The position numbers were made by a program, and so were the translations under genes. A stretch of DNA of 64,000 nt from Tractidigestivibacter sp050946515. Its GTDB lineage: Bacteria > Actinomycetota > Coriobacteriia > Coriobacteriales > Atopobiaceae. Of this stretch, positions 40,041 through 48,652 are shown piece by piece; the first letter of the stretch is position 1, and the number at the start of each line of letters is the position of its first letter. Location: NCBI RefSeq assembly GCF_050946515.1, contig NZ_JBMNUX010000008.1, positions 1-64,000 of the forward strand, read 5' to 3'. A model generated the notes under the pieces. It searched no databases and was not told where the DNA came from. It saw only the letters and a list, made by a program, of their open reading frames with translations.

Positions 40041-42257
40041 CTACTCGGGATGCGACGCCAGCCACTCGTCACGGTCTGGCGCGATGGCCTTCATGGCCTC
40101 GATCACGCTTGCAAAAAGCTCGTCGAGCTCCATGTCGTTGAGCTCGGCGCCATGGCGAATCACGTCGCGGCTGCAGCCTGCAGCAAAGCGCTTGTCCTTG
40201 AACTTCTTCTTGAGCGACTTCACCTCGAAGTCCATGACCGACTTGCTCGGGCGCATGAGAATTGCCGCCTGGATAAGACCGGAAAGCTCGTCGCACGCAT
40301 AGAGCACGCACTCCATCTTGCTCTCCGGCGCGGGAAGGTCGGGGTTGTTGTCGGAGTTGTGCGTCTGGATGGCATGGACGAGCTCCTCGGAGCCGCCCGC
40401 CTCGCGAATGAGCTCGCCGGCCTTCACGGTGTGCTGCACCGGGTCTTGGAACTTTTCCCAGTCAAGGTCGTGGAGAAGGCCGACCTGACCCCAGAAGTCG
40501 ACGTTTTCAGGGTCGTACTTCTCGGCATAGTAGCGCATGAGCCCCTCGAGGGTCTCGCCATGCTGGATGTGGAATGGGTCCTCGTTGTACTTCTTGAGCA
40601 GGTCGAAGGCCTGGTCGCGGGTAAGGCCGCTCTCAAGGCGCTTGGTCTCGGGGGACGCCTCGGCAGAGGCCCCCGCCTCGGCGTCGGCGACGATGGCGTC
40701 AACGGAGGCCGCGGCGTTGTCTGTGCTGTCGGGAAGCTGCGAGGCGATGTCCGCCTTGGTGATGTGCTCGGGCTTCATCTGCGGGAAGAGCAGGACGTCG
40801 CGGATGGAGGCCTGGTCGCAGAAGAGCATGATCATGCGGTCGATGCCATAGCCGATGCCGCCCGCGGGAGGCATGCCATACTCAAGGGCGCGCACGTAGT
40901 CGTAGTCGTAGCCCATTGCCTCGTCGTCGAAGTCCTTGGCGGCAACCTGCTCGGCGAAGCGACCGGCCTGGTCGACGGGGTCGTTGAGCTCGGAGAAGGC
41001 GTTGGCGTACTCGTTGCCGCAGATGACCAGCTCAAAGCGGTCGGTCAGGCGCGGGTCCTCGTCCTTGCGCTTGGAGAGCGGGCTGACCTCCTCTGGATAG
41101 TCGCAGACAAAGGTGGGGTCCACGATGGTCTTCTCGCCCAGCTCGTCATAGAGCTCAAACAGGAGCTTCCCGGCCCCCCAGCCTTCCTGCCACTCGATGC
41201 CGTTTGCCTGGCAGAGCTCGCGAAGGTGCTCGACGGGCGTGTCCATGTCGATGTGCTCTCCCACGACCTCGGACGCAACGTCCGAGAGGGACACCGAGCG
41301 CCAGGTTCCAGACATGTCGACGGTCTGGCCCTGGTAGGTGATGACCTCATGGCCGGGCTCGCAGCCGCAGCACTCGCGAGCGATGGTCTGGAAGAGGCTC
41401 TGCGTGAGCTCCTTCATGCCCTGCAGGTTTGAGTAGGCGCAGTAGGCCTCCATCGAGGTGAACTCGGGGTTGTGCGTGAGGTCCATGCCCTCGTTTCTGA
41501 ACTGGCGACCAATCTCAAAGACGCGCTCCATCCCGCCCACGATCAGGCGCTTTAGGGGCAGCTCGGTGGCGATGCGCAGGTAGAAGTCGCAGTCCAGCGC
41601 ATTGAAGTGCGTGACGAACGGCTTTGCGTTTGCGCCGCCCAGAATCTGGTGCATCATCGGGGTCTCAACCTCGAGGTAGCCCTGGGACTCCATGTAGCGG
41701 CGGATGGTCGAGATGATCTGGCTGCGCTTGCGGAACGTCTCGCGCACGTCGGGATTCATGATCAGGTCAAGATAGCGCTGGCGATAGCGAATCTCGCGGT
41801 CGGTCAGGCCGTGGAACTTCTCGGGCAGCGGGCGAAGAGACTTAGAAAGCATCGTGAGCGTAGTGGGAGAGACGGACAGCTGGCCGCGACGCGTGCGAAT
41901 GACGGCACCGGTGGCGTCCACGATGTCGCCCAAGTCAAGCTGCGAAACGAGATTCCAGCTGGCATCGTCCAGAACGCCCTTCCGGCAGAAGAGCTGAATC
42001 TGACCAGAGACGTCCTCAACCACCACGAAAGCGACCTTGCCCTGGCGACGGAGCGCGCGGATGCGACCGGCAACGGAGACGACGTCATCGGTCGAGCCGC
42101 CGTCCTCCAAAGACGCGTACTTCTCCTCGAGCTCGGCAGCATGCGCCGTGACGGTCGAGTTAATCGGATAGGGGTTGACCCCCTCGTTGATAAGGGCCTG
42201 GCGGCGTGCGCGGCGCTGGGTCCTCTCGTCGGTGGGGCGTGCGTTCTGGTCTGACAT
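40041..42257 (-). CDS. lysS: Lysyl-tRNA synthetase fused to a C-terminal HD-domain hydrolase
   Basis: The 738-residue product has two parts. Residues 1 to about 497 are a class II LysRS: anticodon-binding OB domain, motif 2 (FRNEGMDLTHNPEFTSMEAY) and motif 3 (GGIGYGIDRMIMLF). A linker rich in Ala, Asp and Glu (about 500-545) leads to an HD-superfamily domain with His566 (HIQHGETLEG), His596-Asp597 (GLLHDLDWEKF), His633 (IQTHNSD) and Asp656 (ACDELSG). The tail resembles stand-alone HD hydrolases whose substrate is unknown. The reading frame is continuous, with normal codon use. The start MSDQNARPTDERTQRR replaces a 24-codon upstream extension. Confidence 0.93.
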   Translation of the reverse strand: MSDQNARPTDERTQRRARRQALINEGVNPYPINSTVTAHAAELEEKYASLEDGGSTDDVVSVAGRIRALRRQGKVAFVVVEDVSGQIQLFCRKGVLDDASWNLVSQLDLGDIVDATGAVIRTRRGQLSVSPTTLTMLSKSLRPLPEKFHGLTDREIRYRQRYLDLIMNPDVRETFRKRSQIISTIRRYMESQGYLEVETPMMHQILGGANAKPFVTHFNALDCDFYLRIATELPLKRLIVGGMERVFEIGRQFRNEGMDLTHNPEFTSMEAYCAYSNLQGMKELTQSLFQTIARECCGCEPGHEVITYQGQTVDMSGTWRSVSLSDVASEVVGEHIDMDTPVEHLRELCQANGIEWQEGWGAGKLLFELYDELGEKTIVDPTFVCDYPEEVSPLSKRKDEDPRLTDRFELVICGNEYANAFSELNDPVDQAGRFAEQVAAKDFDDEAMGYDYDYVRALEYGMPPAGGIGYGIDRMIMLFCDQASIRDVLLFPQMKPEHITKADIASQLPDSTDNAAASVDAIVADAEAGASAEASPETKRLESGLTRDQAFDLLKKYNEDPFHIQHGETLEGLMRYYAEKYDPENVDFWGQVGLLHDLDWEKFQDPVQHTVKAGELIREAGGSEELVHAIQTHNSDNNPDLPAPESKMECVLYACDELSGLIQAAILMRPSKSVMDFEVKSLKKKFKDKRFAAGCSRDVIRHGAELNDMELDELFASVIEAMKAIAPDRDEWLASHPE

Positions 42258-42319
42258 TGATGCTCCTTGCTGATGCTTGCGGCAGCGCGTTTTGCGCGCA
42301 TAGTTCGTCTCAATAAATA

Positions 42320-42354
42320 CGCCCCGCACCTGCGACGATGGCAGACGCGGGGCG
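42320..42354 (-). terminator. greA terminator
   Basis: The minus strand stem CGCCCCGC/GCGGGGCG with a loop of about 19 nt is followed by TATTTATT, between greA and lysS. Confidence 0.75.
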
Positions 42355-42379
42355 AAAGCTTACGTCTTCGCAGAGGACG

Positions 42380-42865
42380 TTAGCGGGTAATGCCCACGAT
42401 GGTGTACTTCATGACCTTGCCGTTGGGAGTGGTGAACTCAACGGTGTCGCCCTTCTTGTGGCCAATCAGGGCTGAGCCCGCCGGGGATTCGGTGGAAATC
42501 TTGTGCTCAAGAGAGTTGGTCTCAGTAGTGCCCACGATGGTATAGGTGAACTTCTTGCCCTTCTCGTTCTCAAGATCAACCGTCGTGCCGATTGAGACCT
42601 GGATAGAAGACTGCGTTGAGGAGCCCTCGACAACGACCTTGGCGGTAGCGAGCATCTGGCGAATCTCGGAGATGCGGGACTCGTTCTGCGACTGGGCTTC
42701 CTTGGCGGCGTCATACTCGGCATTCTCGGAGAGGTCGCCGAAGCCACGCGCCTCCTTCAGCTGCTCAACAATCTCCTCACGACGCTTGCCCTCGCGCTCT
42801 GCCAGTTCGTCGACGAGTTTCTGGCGACCTTCGGGGGTAAGAATAATCTCAGCGCTGTTGTCCAT
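42380..42865 (-). CDS. greA: Transcription elongation factor GreA
   Basis: This 161-residue protein has the N-terminal coiled coil with the acidic tip (EARGFGDLSENAEYDAAKEAQ) that enters the RNA polymerase secondary channel and the C-terminal FKBP-like domain (SPAGSALIGHKKGDTVEFTTPNG). It rescues backtracked polymerase. It lies 45 bp after the TatA-like gene and may share its promoter. Confidence 0.97.
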   Translation of the reverse strand: MDNSAEIILTPEGRQKLVDELAEREGKRREEIVEQLKEARGFGDLSENAEYDAAKEAQSQNESRISEIRQMLATAKVVVEGSSTQSSIQVSIGTTVDLENEKGKKFTYTIVGTTETNSLEHKISTESPAGSALIGHKKGDTVEFTTPNGKVMKYTIVGITR

Positions 42866-42910
42866 AATCAGCTTTCTTTCGTGCGTTCCGGCGTAAGACG
42901 CCGCTTTAAC

Positions 42911-43255
42911 TTAGTCCTCGGTAAGCTTGGCGCCGCACTTCTTGCAGAAGGCTGCGTCAGCAGGGTTCTTCGCGCCGCACTTGGGGCAGAACTGGTAGTC
43001 GCTCTCCTCGGACTCAGCGGGGGCGTCTGCGTCGTCTTCGTCAGGAACGACCTCTTCGGAATTATCGTCGTCAGCGGACTTCTCGTCGGACTTGTCGTCC
43101 TTCTTGTCGCTGTCGCCCTCTTCCATTCCCTCGCGAACGTTCTTGACCGTCTTGCCGAGGGCAGAGCCAAGCTTCGGAAGGTTCTTGGGCCCAAAGATGA
43201 TGAGCACTACGATAACGATGATAAGCAGCTCGGGAACGCCAAGTCCAAGAAACAA
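42911..43255 (-). CDS. tatA: TatA-like translocase subunit with C-terminal zinc ribbon
   Basis: The first 45 residues of this 114-residue protein are TatA: a short N-terminal hydrophobic helix (LGVPELLIIVIVVLIIFGP) and the amphipathic PKNLPKLGSALGKTVKNV segment, which form the twin-arginine pore. A highly acidic Asp/Glu/Ser linker (about 45-87) leads to a double-CxxC zinc ribbon with Cys90, 93, 104 and 107. TatA normally lacks such a domain. No tatC is nearby. TatA versus TatE naming is uncertain. Confidence 0.88.
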   Translation of the reverse strand: MFLGLGVPELLIIVIVVLIIFGPKNLPKLGSALGKTVKNVREGMEEGDSDKKDDKSDEKSADDDNSEEVVPDEDDADAPAESEESDYQFCPKCGAKNPADAAFCKKCGAKLTED

Positions 43256-43317
43256 TTTGTCCTCCTAGTAATCATGTGAAGGGGCACCTTACCAAGACAT
43301 CTGATGCCGCATCCGCT

Positions 43318-43347
43318 AGTATAGCCGAGGATGTTTCGAACTCACAA
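43318..43347 (-). promoter_or_regulatory. Promoter of tatA-like gene (and possibly greA)
   Basis: On the minus strand TTGTGA (43,342-43,347) and TATACT (43,318-43,323) are 18 bp apart and about 65 bp upstream of the TatA-like gene. Confidence 0.65.
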
Positions 43348-43410
43348 TATTAACCGTGCGACTTTTGGGAAGACTGTTCAAAACAGTTAGATTTTTCAGG
43401 GATTCGTTGT

Positions 43411-44226
43411 ATGCCGAGCTGGCTCATTGCCGTCATCATCATTTCTTGGGTGCTCTTTGACTTTGTCCTCGCGATGCCTGTCTTATTGCGGCGCCGCGGG
43501 GTTGAGATGACGCACACCAAGTTCGGGATTGCCCTGGTATTTGACTCTGCAGACGCCGATGAGACCCCGGTACGGCTTCTCAACGTAAACGGCACGTTCC
43601 AGAGTGTCTGCTATCTGCCCGACGACCTTCATTTTGAGCTTGCCTGCACCTATCACCGCGCGATGGCCGAGGTTACCTACGAGCTCCCCGAGGCAAGGCG
43701 CGCCATGGTGATTGGCGGAGGCGGCTATTCGCTTCCTAAATGGCTCGTCGCTCATCGTCCCAAGCTTCACGTAGATGTTGTGGAGGCGGACCCACGCATC
43801 ACGGTCATTGCGCGCGAGAGCTTCTTTTTGGACGAGCTCATCGAGAAGTACGGCGAGGATCGCATCTCTCTTATTACCGATGACGGGTGGAAGGTGCTGC
43901 GCGAGGCGGAGGAGCCCTACGACATCATCGTGAACGACGCGTTCTCGGGCAACAAGCCGCTGGGCCAGCTTGAGACAGACGAGGGGGCGCGGCTGGTGCA
44001 CGACAAACTTACTCCGGACGGCGTTTACCTCGCAAACGTGCGCTGCGCCTTGGAGGGCAGGAAGTCAAAGACGCTTCACGAGGTCGAGGATGCCTTTGGC
44101 GCGGTCTTCAAGCACGTCGCATACGTTCCCGAGCGGCCGGAAGTGCCCGAGAAGCCCGGCAACAATGCCCTCATCGTCTCCGACTCCGACATCTGGCTTC
44201 CCGACGAGGCCGTCGTCGTCAAGTAG
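43411..44226 (+). CDS. Spermidine-synthase-like methyltransferase-fold protein
   Basis: This 271-residue protein has one N-terminal hydrophobic helix (LIAVIIISWVLFDFVLAM), then a Rossmann-fold domain of the spermidine-synthase type: VIGGGGYSLPKWL, VDVVEADPRI and DIIVNDAFSGNKP. Membrane-attached SpeE-like proteins of this kind are widespread in Actinomycetota, but aminopropyltransferase activity is often unproven. No speD or ornithine decarboxylase is adjacent. A 6-bp inverted repeat (ACTGTT/AACAGT, 43,373-43,387) lies upstream. Confidence 0.8.
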   Translation: MPSWLIAVIIISWVLFDFVLAMPVLLRRRGVEMTHTKFGIALVFDSADADETPVRLLNVNGTFQSVCYLPDDLHFELACTYHRAMAEVTYELPEARRAMVIGGGGYSLPKWLVAHRPKLHVDVVEADPRITVIARESFFLDELIEKYGEDRISLITDDGWKVLREAEEPYDIIVNDAFSGNKPLGQLETDEGARLVHDKLTPDGVYLANVRCALEGRKSKTLHEVEDAFGAVFKHVAYVPERPEVPEKPGNNALIVSDSDIWLPDEAVVVK

Positions 44227-44265
44227 CTAGGCGGCATGACCCGCACAACGCGCAGCGTACATCCC

Positions 44266-44897
44266 GGAATCCCCACACAGCTTCCCTCTTGCCAGGTTGC
44301 GCGACTTCTGCGGCATCAGAGGCCGCAGAAGTTGGCAACTCTCGTTAGCTCTCGTTGTGTGGGACCCGCGCAGAACCGACCTCGCCCATCGTGCGGGGGT
44401 GGGGGGCGTTCCCGCAGGTCGCGAAGCGCATCGTGCGGGGGCTCGCGGACCGCGCCGAATGACCGTCCCATTGTGTGGGACTGCCGCCCCCAATTCTTCT
44501 CCGTTGTGCGGGGCTGCGGCGGGAACGCGCAGGTAAGCGGACCCGTCATGTGGGTCGGTCGAGCTTGGGAGCCGCGCGACTCCCACACAACAGAGGGAGC
44601 CTGTCCGTCGTGTGGGGCTTCTCCGGGCGGCTCGGATAATCCGGTGGCGCACTGTGGGAGCGGCTTGCTGGGACTCCCGCGACAAGCCGCGCGGCAGGCT
44701 CCAAGAAGCAGGGAGGCAGCAGGCAGTGGGGCTGGACGAGAAGGGCGCTCCGCACTGAAGGCACCTTCGATTCTTTTGCAGCCCCACACGACGGGCCGCT
44801 GCCAGGCTACGCGACCTCCGCGGCATCAGAAGTCGCGCAACCTAGCAGCCGGAGCGCGGCAGGCGCCATGCGGCATCAGAGGTCGCGCAGCTTGGCT
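44266..44897. repeat. Mixed family A and B repeat tract 4
   Basis: Two family A hairpin heads (44,290-44,337 and 44,800-44,847), each with the 18-12-18 layout and loop ending GCGGCATCAG, flank about 460 bp with scattered family B motifs. Forward motifs lie near 44,354, 44,389, 44,430, 44,470, 44,502 and 44,609; inverted ones lie near 44,270, 44,580 and 44,781. One more A unit follows at 44,872-44,896. The tract lies just after the spermidine-synthase-like gene. No coding sequence is credible in it. The remaining 295 bases to the next gene hold nothing I can name. Confidence 0.85.
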
Positions 44898-45191
44898 CCC
44901 AAGGGCTTCCGATAGGTCTTGACGCCAAGCGGCCACAGGATGGCGGTAAATGAAACATTTATCTATTTCAAGCCCAACGGAATGTGCTTAGCTCCTGTTC
45001 ATAAACTGTATAACGCCAGTTAATCGAGGTATCTTTCTGTATCAACATTATTCTTTTAACTTAATACGTCTCTGTTTACGTGCAATTTGCAGGCATCAGT
45101 AACAGTTGCGTCGGCCCTTTTCTTGCGTCACCATGTGCATCGTGTTTACGTTTGGGCGCAAGCACCTCACAACATCGATGGAGGCATTGCC

Positions 45192-45812
45192 ATGGCAGAG
45201 CCACTTGTTGACAAAAACGGACTGACGGAAGAAGAGTTTCTCGCCCAGTACAGTCCCAAGAACTACCCTCGCCCCTCGCTAACGGCTGACAATTGCGTAT
45301 TCCGCCGCACCGACGCCGGCGGGCTGGAGCTTTTGCTGGTCAAGCGCGGCGGGCACCCGTACTTGGGGCGCTGGGCACTTCCCGGCGGCTTTGTGAACCC
45401 AAAGGAGACCGCCGAAGAGGCGTCGGCGCGCGAGCTTGTGGAAGAGACGGGCGTCGAGGGGCTCGCGCTTGAGCGCATTGGCCTCTATAGCGACCCCAAT
45501 CGCGACCCTCGAGGCTGGACCGTCTCGATGGCCTTTGTCGCGCTCGACAACCACGGCGCCATCGCGCGCGCAGGCGACGACGCGGCGGCAACGGGCTGGT
45601 TCGCCGTCAACGCAACCAAGACCGCCGGTGGTGGCGCAGACCACGTAAAGCTGACCTGCACGAACGGCAACACGACGTTGACCAGCGAGTTTGACGTTGC
45701 GACCGGCGCCGTCACAGGCACTCCTCGCGCGACGAACGTCAAGGGCACGGGCTTTGCCTTTGACCACGCACAGATCGTGGCCGACGCATACCTGCTCGTC
45801 ACCAAAGACTAG
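45192..45812 (+). CDS. Nudix hydrolase (ADP-ribose pyrophosphatase-like)
   Basis: This 206-residue protein has a complete Nudix box at about residues 65-87: GGFVNPKETAEEASARELVE then ETG, with all conserved Gly, Glu and Arg residues. The N-terminal CVFRRTDAGGLELLLVKRGG strand and late YLLVTKD are consistent with the ADP-ribose/NADH pyrophosphatase subgroup. The start at 45,192 has SD TGGAGG; an upstream in-frame ATG is unsupported. It is followed after 9 bp by a small membrane-protein gene. Confidence 0.88.
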   Translation: MAEPLVDKNGLTEEEFLAQYSPKNYPRPSLTADNCVFRRTDAGGLELLLVKRGGHPYLGRWALPGGFVNPKETAEEASARELVEETGVEGLALERIGLYSDPNRDPRGWTVSMAFVALDNHGAIARAGDDAAATGWFAVNATKTAGGGADHVKLTCTNGNTTLTSEFDVATGAVTGTPRATNVKGTGFAFDHAQIVADAYLLVTKD

Positions 45813-45821
45813 GAGAAACCC

Positions 45822-46370
45822 ATGGCGGACAAGTCGAAGGCCGAGAAGGACACGGACGCGGGCGAGAAGAAGTACCACACCGGCAACGAGCGCATGGACT
45901 CCACGACGCAGACGCTGCTTGTTATCGTGGTCACCGCGATTGTCATCTTTTTGGTGTGGACCCTTCAGGGCATATTCCACATGGACACCCTGCATGGCGT
46001 CATCATAGGCACCATCATCGTGGTAGTCGCGGGCTTCTTGATGACCTGGATCTTGATCAGGTACCGCAAGCATCAGATAGCAATCGACGGCAAGTCGACG
46101 TGCGACCCCATCCTCAATCGCTTTGCGAAGAACCACAACGCCACAAAGCTCCTCGCGGAGTATGACGAGTGGCGCAAGGGCAACCACGACCCCCAGCTCG
46201 TGTACGTCTTTACGAAGGCGACCGTGGACGCGCTCCTCGACACGCACCACTACAAGCAGGCACGCCGACAGCTGAAGCTGATGGCCGAGATGCCCTCCTC
46301 TCCTCGGGCAAAGGCGGAGTTCGAGCAGTATCGGCAGAAATGCCAGCAGCGCATGTCAAGCGGCAAGTAA
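45822..46370 (+). CDS. Small membrane protein of unknown function
   Basis: This 182-residue protein has a charged N terminus, two transmembrane helices (about residues 31-50 and 58-79) and a long soluble C-terminal part rich in basic residues that looks helical (EYDEWRKGNHDPQLVYVFTK). I do not recognise the family. SD AGGAGAAA precedes the ATG, and the 9-bp gap to the Nudix gene suggests one transcript. Confidence 0.8.
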   Translation: MADKSKAEKDTDAGEKKYHTGNERMDSTTQTLLVIVVTAIVIFLVWTLQGIFHMDTLHGVIIGTIIVVVAGFLMTWILIRYRKHQIAIDGKSTCDPILNRFAKNHNATKLLAEYDEWRKGNHDPQLVYVFTKATVDALLDTHHYKQARRQLKLMAEMPSSPRAKAEFEQYRQKCQQRMSSGK

Positions 46371-46476
46371 GCGCGCTGGCAGCAGCAGAGCTACCGTAGC
46401 GGCACCCGGCAGGCTTGGTTAACAGTTGTCGAAGGGCGAGTCGCGGCATGCGGCTCGCACTTTTGCATGAACTAGC

Positions 46477-47883
46477 ATGGCAAGCATGAGAAGCTTAAAA
46501 GAACTTGCACGCGAGCACGCACGCCAAACTCCCGAAGAGAAGTACCGTCAGATGACCGAGGCGCCTGTCGCCCCGCTCATCAGGTCTCTTGCCGCGCCGT
46601 CCATCGTCGCGAACCTCGTCACGGCCATCTACAACATCTCTGACATGTTCTTCGTGGGCATGCTCGGCACCTCGGCGGCGGGCGCCATAGGCGTTGCCTT
46701 TGTGGCCATGACCGCCATCCAAGCCGTCGGCTTCTACTTTGGCCAAGGCGTGGGCAACGCGGTCTCTCGCCATCTTGGCGCCCGCGAGGTCGAGCAAGCA
46801 AAGAGGTTCGTGTCGGTTGGGCTCGCGATAACGATGCTTGCCGGCGTGGTCATTGCCGTTGTCGGCAACATCCTGATAGAGCCCATCTGCGTCATTGGCG
46901 GAGCAACTCCCACAATCTTGCCGTATGCGGAAACGTTCATCGGCATCATTTTTGTCGGCGCGCCCTTCATGGCGGCAAGCCTGCTCTTAAACCTCATCCT
47001 GCGCTTTGAGGGCGAGGCTTTCTTCTCGATGTTTGCCATGATTGCAGGCAACGTCTTGAACATCTGCCTGACTCCCCTTTTGATGTTTGCCTTCAACATG
47101 GGGATTGCCGGAAGCTCGATTTCCACCGTTGTGAGTCAGCTATTGAGCTTCTGCCTTTTGTTTGCGGAGATCCAGCGCTTGAGCCCTACCCCCGTGTCCC
47201 GCAAGAGCATCCGCCCTACGAAGTCAATCATGCGCGAAATCAACAATGGCGGCATTCCGTCGTTTGTGCGCCAAATCATGCTCGCCGTCTCGACGACGCT
47301 TCTCAACAACGCTGCCGGTCCCTATGGCGACGCCGCCGTTGCTGCCATGGCCGTGGTGCAGCGAGCCACGAGCTTTGCCAACTACATCCAAATTGGGTTT
47401 GGGCAGGGCTTCCAGCCTGTTTGTGGCTTCAACATCGGCGCGAAGAACTACCGCCGCGTTCGCGAGGGATTTTTCTACAGCATGAAGGTCTCGACGGCAA
47501 TTGTGCTTGTGATAGGAATCTTTACCTCGGTGCTTGCGCCGCAAGTCATCTGGCTCTTTCGCGCTGACCCCGAAGTCGTGGCCGACGGCACGCTGACCTT
47601 GCGCCTGACGAGCTTCACGATTGCGTTCACGGGCGATGCGCTGATTGCAAACTTTGCCCTTCAGACATCGGGCCACATGTGGCTGGCAACAATTCTTGGC
47701 GCCTGCCGCCTGGGCCTTGTGCTGGGACCTGTTGTGGTCCTGCTCTCCTCGCGCTTGGGCTTCTTTGGCGTGCAGATTGCGCAGCCCGTCTCCGACGTGA
47801 TCACCGGCATCATCGCCGTCCCAATGGTCGTCTGGCTTTTGCGCGACTACGCCCGCCTTGAGAAGGAACAGCAAGAGGCCTAA
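46477..47883 (+). CDS. MATE-family multidrug/Na+ efflux protein
   Basis: This 468-residue integral membrane protein has the twelve-helix MATE architecture with two similar halves. Typical segments are IRSLAAPSIVANLVTAIYNISDMFFVGMLG near the start (residues about 35-64) and NYIQIGFGQGFQPVCGFNIGAKNYRR in the second half. It likely exports cationic compounds with Na+ or H+. The next gene is a convergent TetR regulator, which could control it. Confidence 0.92.
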   Translation: MASMRSLKELAREHARQTPEEKYRQMTEAPVAPLIRSLAAPSIVANLVTAIYNISDMFFVGMLGTSAAGAIGVAFVAMTAIQAVGFYFGQGVGNAVSRHLGAREVEQAKRFVSVGLAITMLAGVVIAVVGNILIEPICVIGGATPTILPYAETFIGIIFVGAPFMAASLLLNLILRFEGEAFFSMFAMIAGNVLNICLTPLLMFAFNMGIAGSSISTVVSQLLSFCLLFAEIQRLSPTPVSRKSIRPTKSIMREINNGGIPSFVRQIMLAVSTTLLNNAAGPYGDAAVAAMAVVQRATSFANYIQIGFGQGFQPVCGFNIGAKNYRRVREGFFYSMKVSTAIVLVIGIFTSVLAPQVIWLFRADPEVVADGTLTLRLTSFTIAFTGDALIANFALQTSGHMWLATILGACRLGLVLGPVVVLLSSRLGFFGVQIAQPVSDVITGIIAVPMVVWLLRDYARLEKEQQEA

Positions 47884-47898
47884 GGCGAGAACGCGCCA

Positions 47899-48483
47899 TC
47901 AGTCCTGAAAGACTTGCTCGTAGATGCCCACGACCTCCTGCACCGAGCGGGCATACTCTGCGGGACGCAGAGGGCGCTTGACTTCCTTTGCGTAGGTTGG
48001 ATAGTCAAACAGGATCATCGAGAGCACCCAGGCCTCCGTCTCGACGTCCTCCGAGATAAGACCCTCGTCGGCGTAGGGCTGAAGCAGGCTCGCAATCAGG
48101 CGGCGCACCCGGTCGCGAACCGGGATGCGATCCACCTCGACGTCGCGAAGCAAGATGAGGCCGCCAACCACTTCGTTCAGCCGCTTCGTATTCGAGCTGT
48201 CGAGCGCCTTTGAGTGCGTGCCGATGCGCGCGGCAAAGCGCTGGCGCAACAGCTGGTCCATCTCGGTCAGGAGCTCGGAGGCCGTGCGCGAGGCAAGGTC
48301 GTACTTGTCTTGGTAGTAGCGATAGAAGGTGCCCTTGTTCACAAGCGCCGCATCGCAGATTTGGCTTACGCTGAGCTTGCCGAGCGAATTTGTTTGCATA
48401 AGCTCGAGCAGGGCGTTCTCGATGCAGTGGCGCGTGCGGATAACGCGCAGGTCAGTATGGACTTCGTCCTTCTCGTCCTTCAT
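47899..48483 (-). CDS. TetR/AcrR-family regulator
   Basis: This 194-residue protein has an N-terminal helix-turn-helix (LGKLSVSQICDAALVNKGTF then YRYYQDKYDL) and an all-helical ligand domain. It sits between the MATE gene (convergent, 15 bp apart) and the divergent radical SAM gene. An inverted repeat TTCCA-4-TGGAA (48,497-48,510) just upstream of its start is a candidate operator. Confidence 0.88.
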   Translation of the reverse strand: MKDEKDEVHTDLRVIRTRHCIENALLELMQTNSLGKLSVSQICDAALVNKGTFYRYYQDKYDLASRTASELLTEMDQLLRQRFAARIGTHSKALDSSNTKRLNEVVGGLILLRDVEVDRIPVRDRVRRLIASLLQPYADEGLISEDVETEAWVLSMILFDYPTYAKEVKRPLRPAEYARSVQEVVGIYEQVFQD

Positions 48484-48496
48484 GGTTGCCTCATTT

Positions 48497-48510
48497 TTCC
48501 AAAAATGGAA
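48497..48510. promoter_or_regulatory. Candidate TetR operator
   Basis: The palindrome TTCCA-AAAA-TGGAA lies 14 bp before the regulator's start in the 169-bp divergent region shared with the radical SAM gene. It is short, so this is only a suggestion from position. Confidence 0.3.
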
Positions 48511-48652
48511 CTATCAGTATGTTTTGCGACAAAGTGTATGCATATCTTATCAAATCATGTCGCTTTTGCTCATTGTGAGAAAAACTGAACATGAGAAGAT
48601 TCTCTCTGAGAAAATATGCACGCTTATTCTTAGCGGCAAAGGGAGGAAACCT

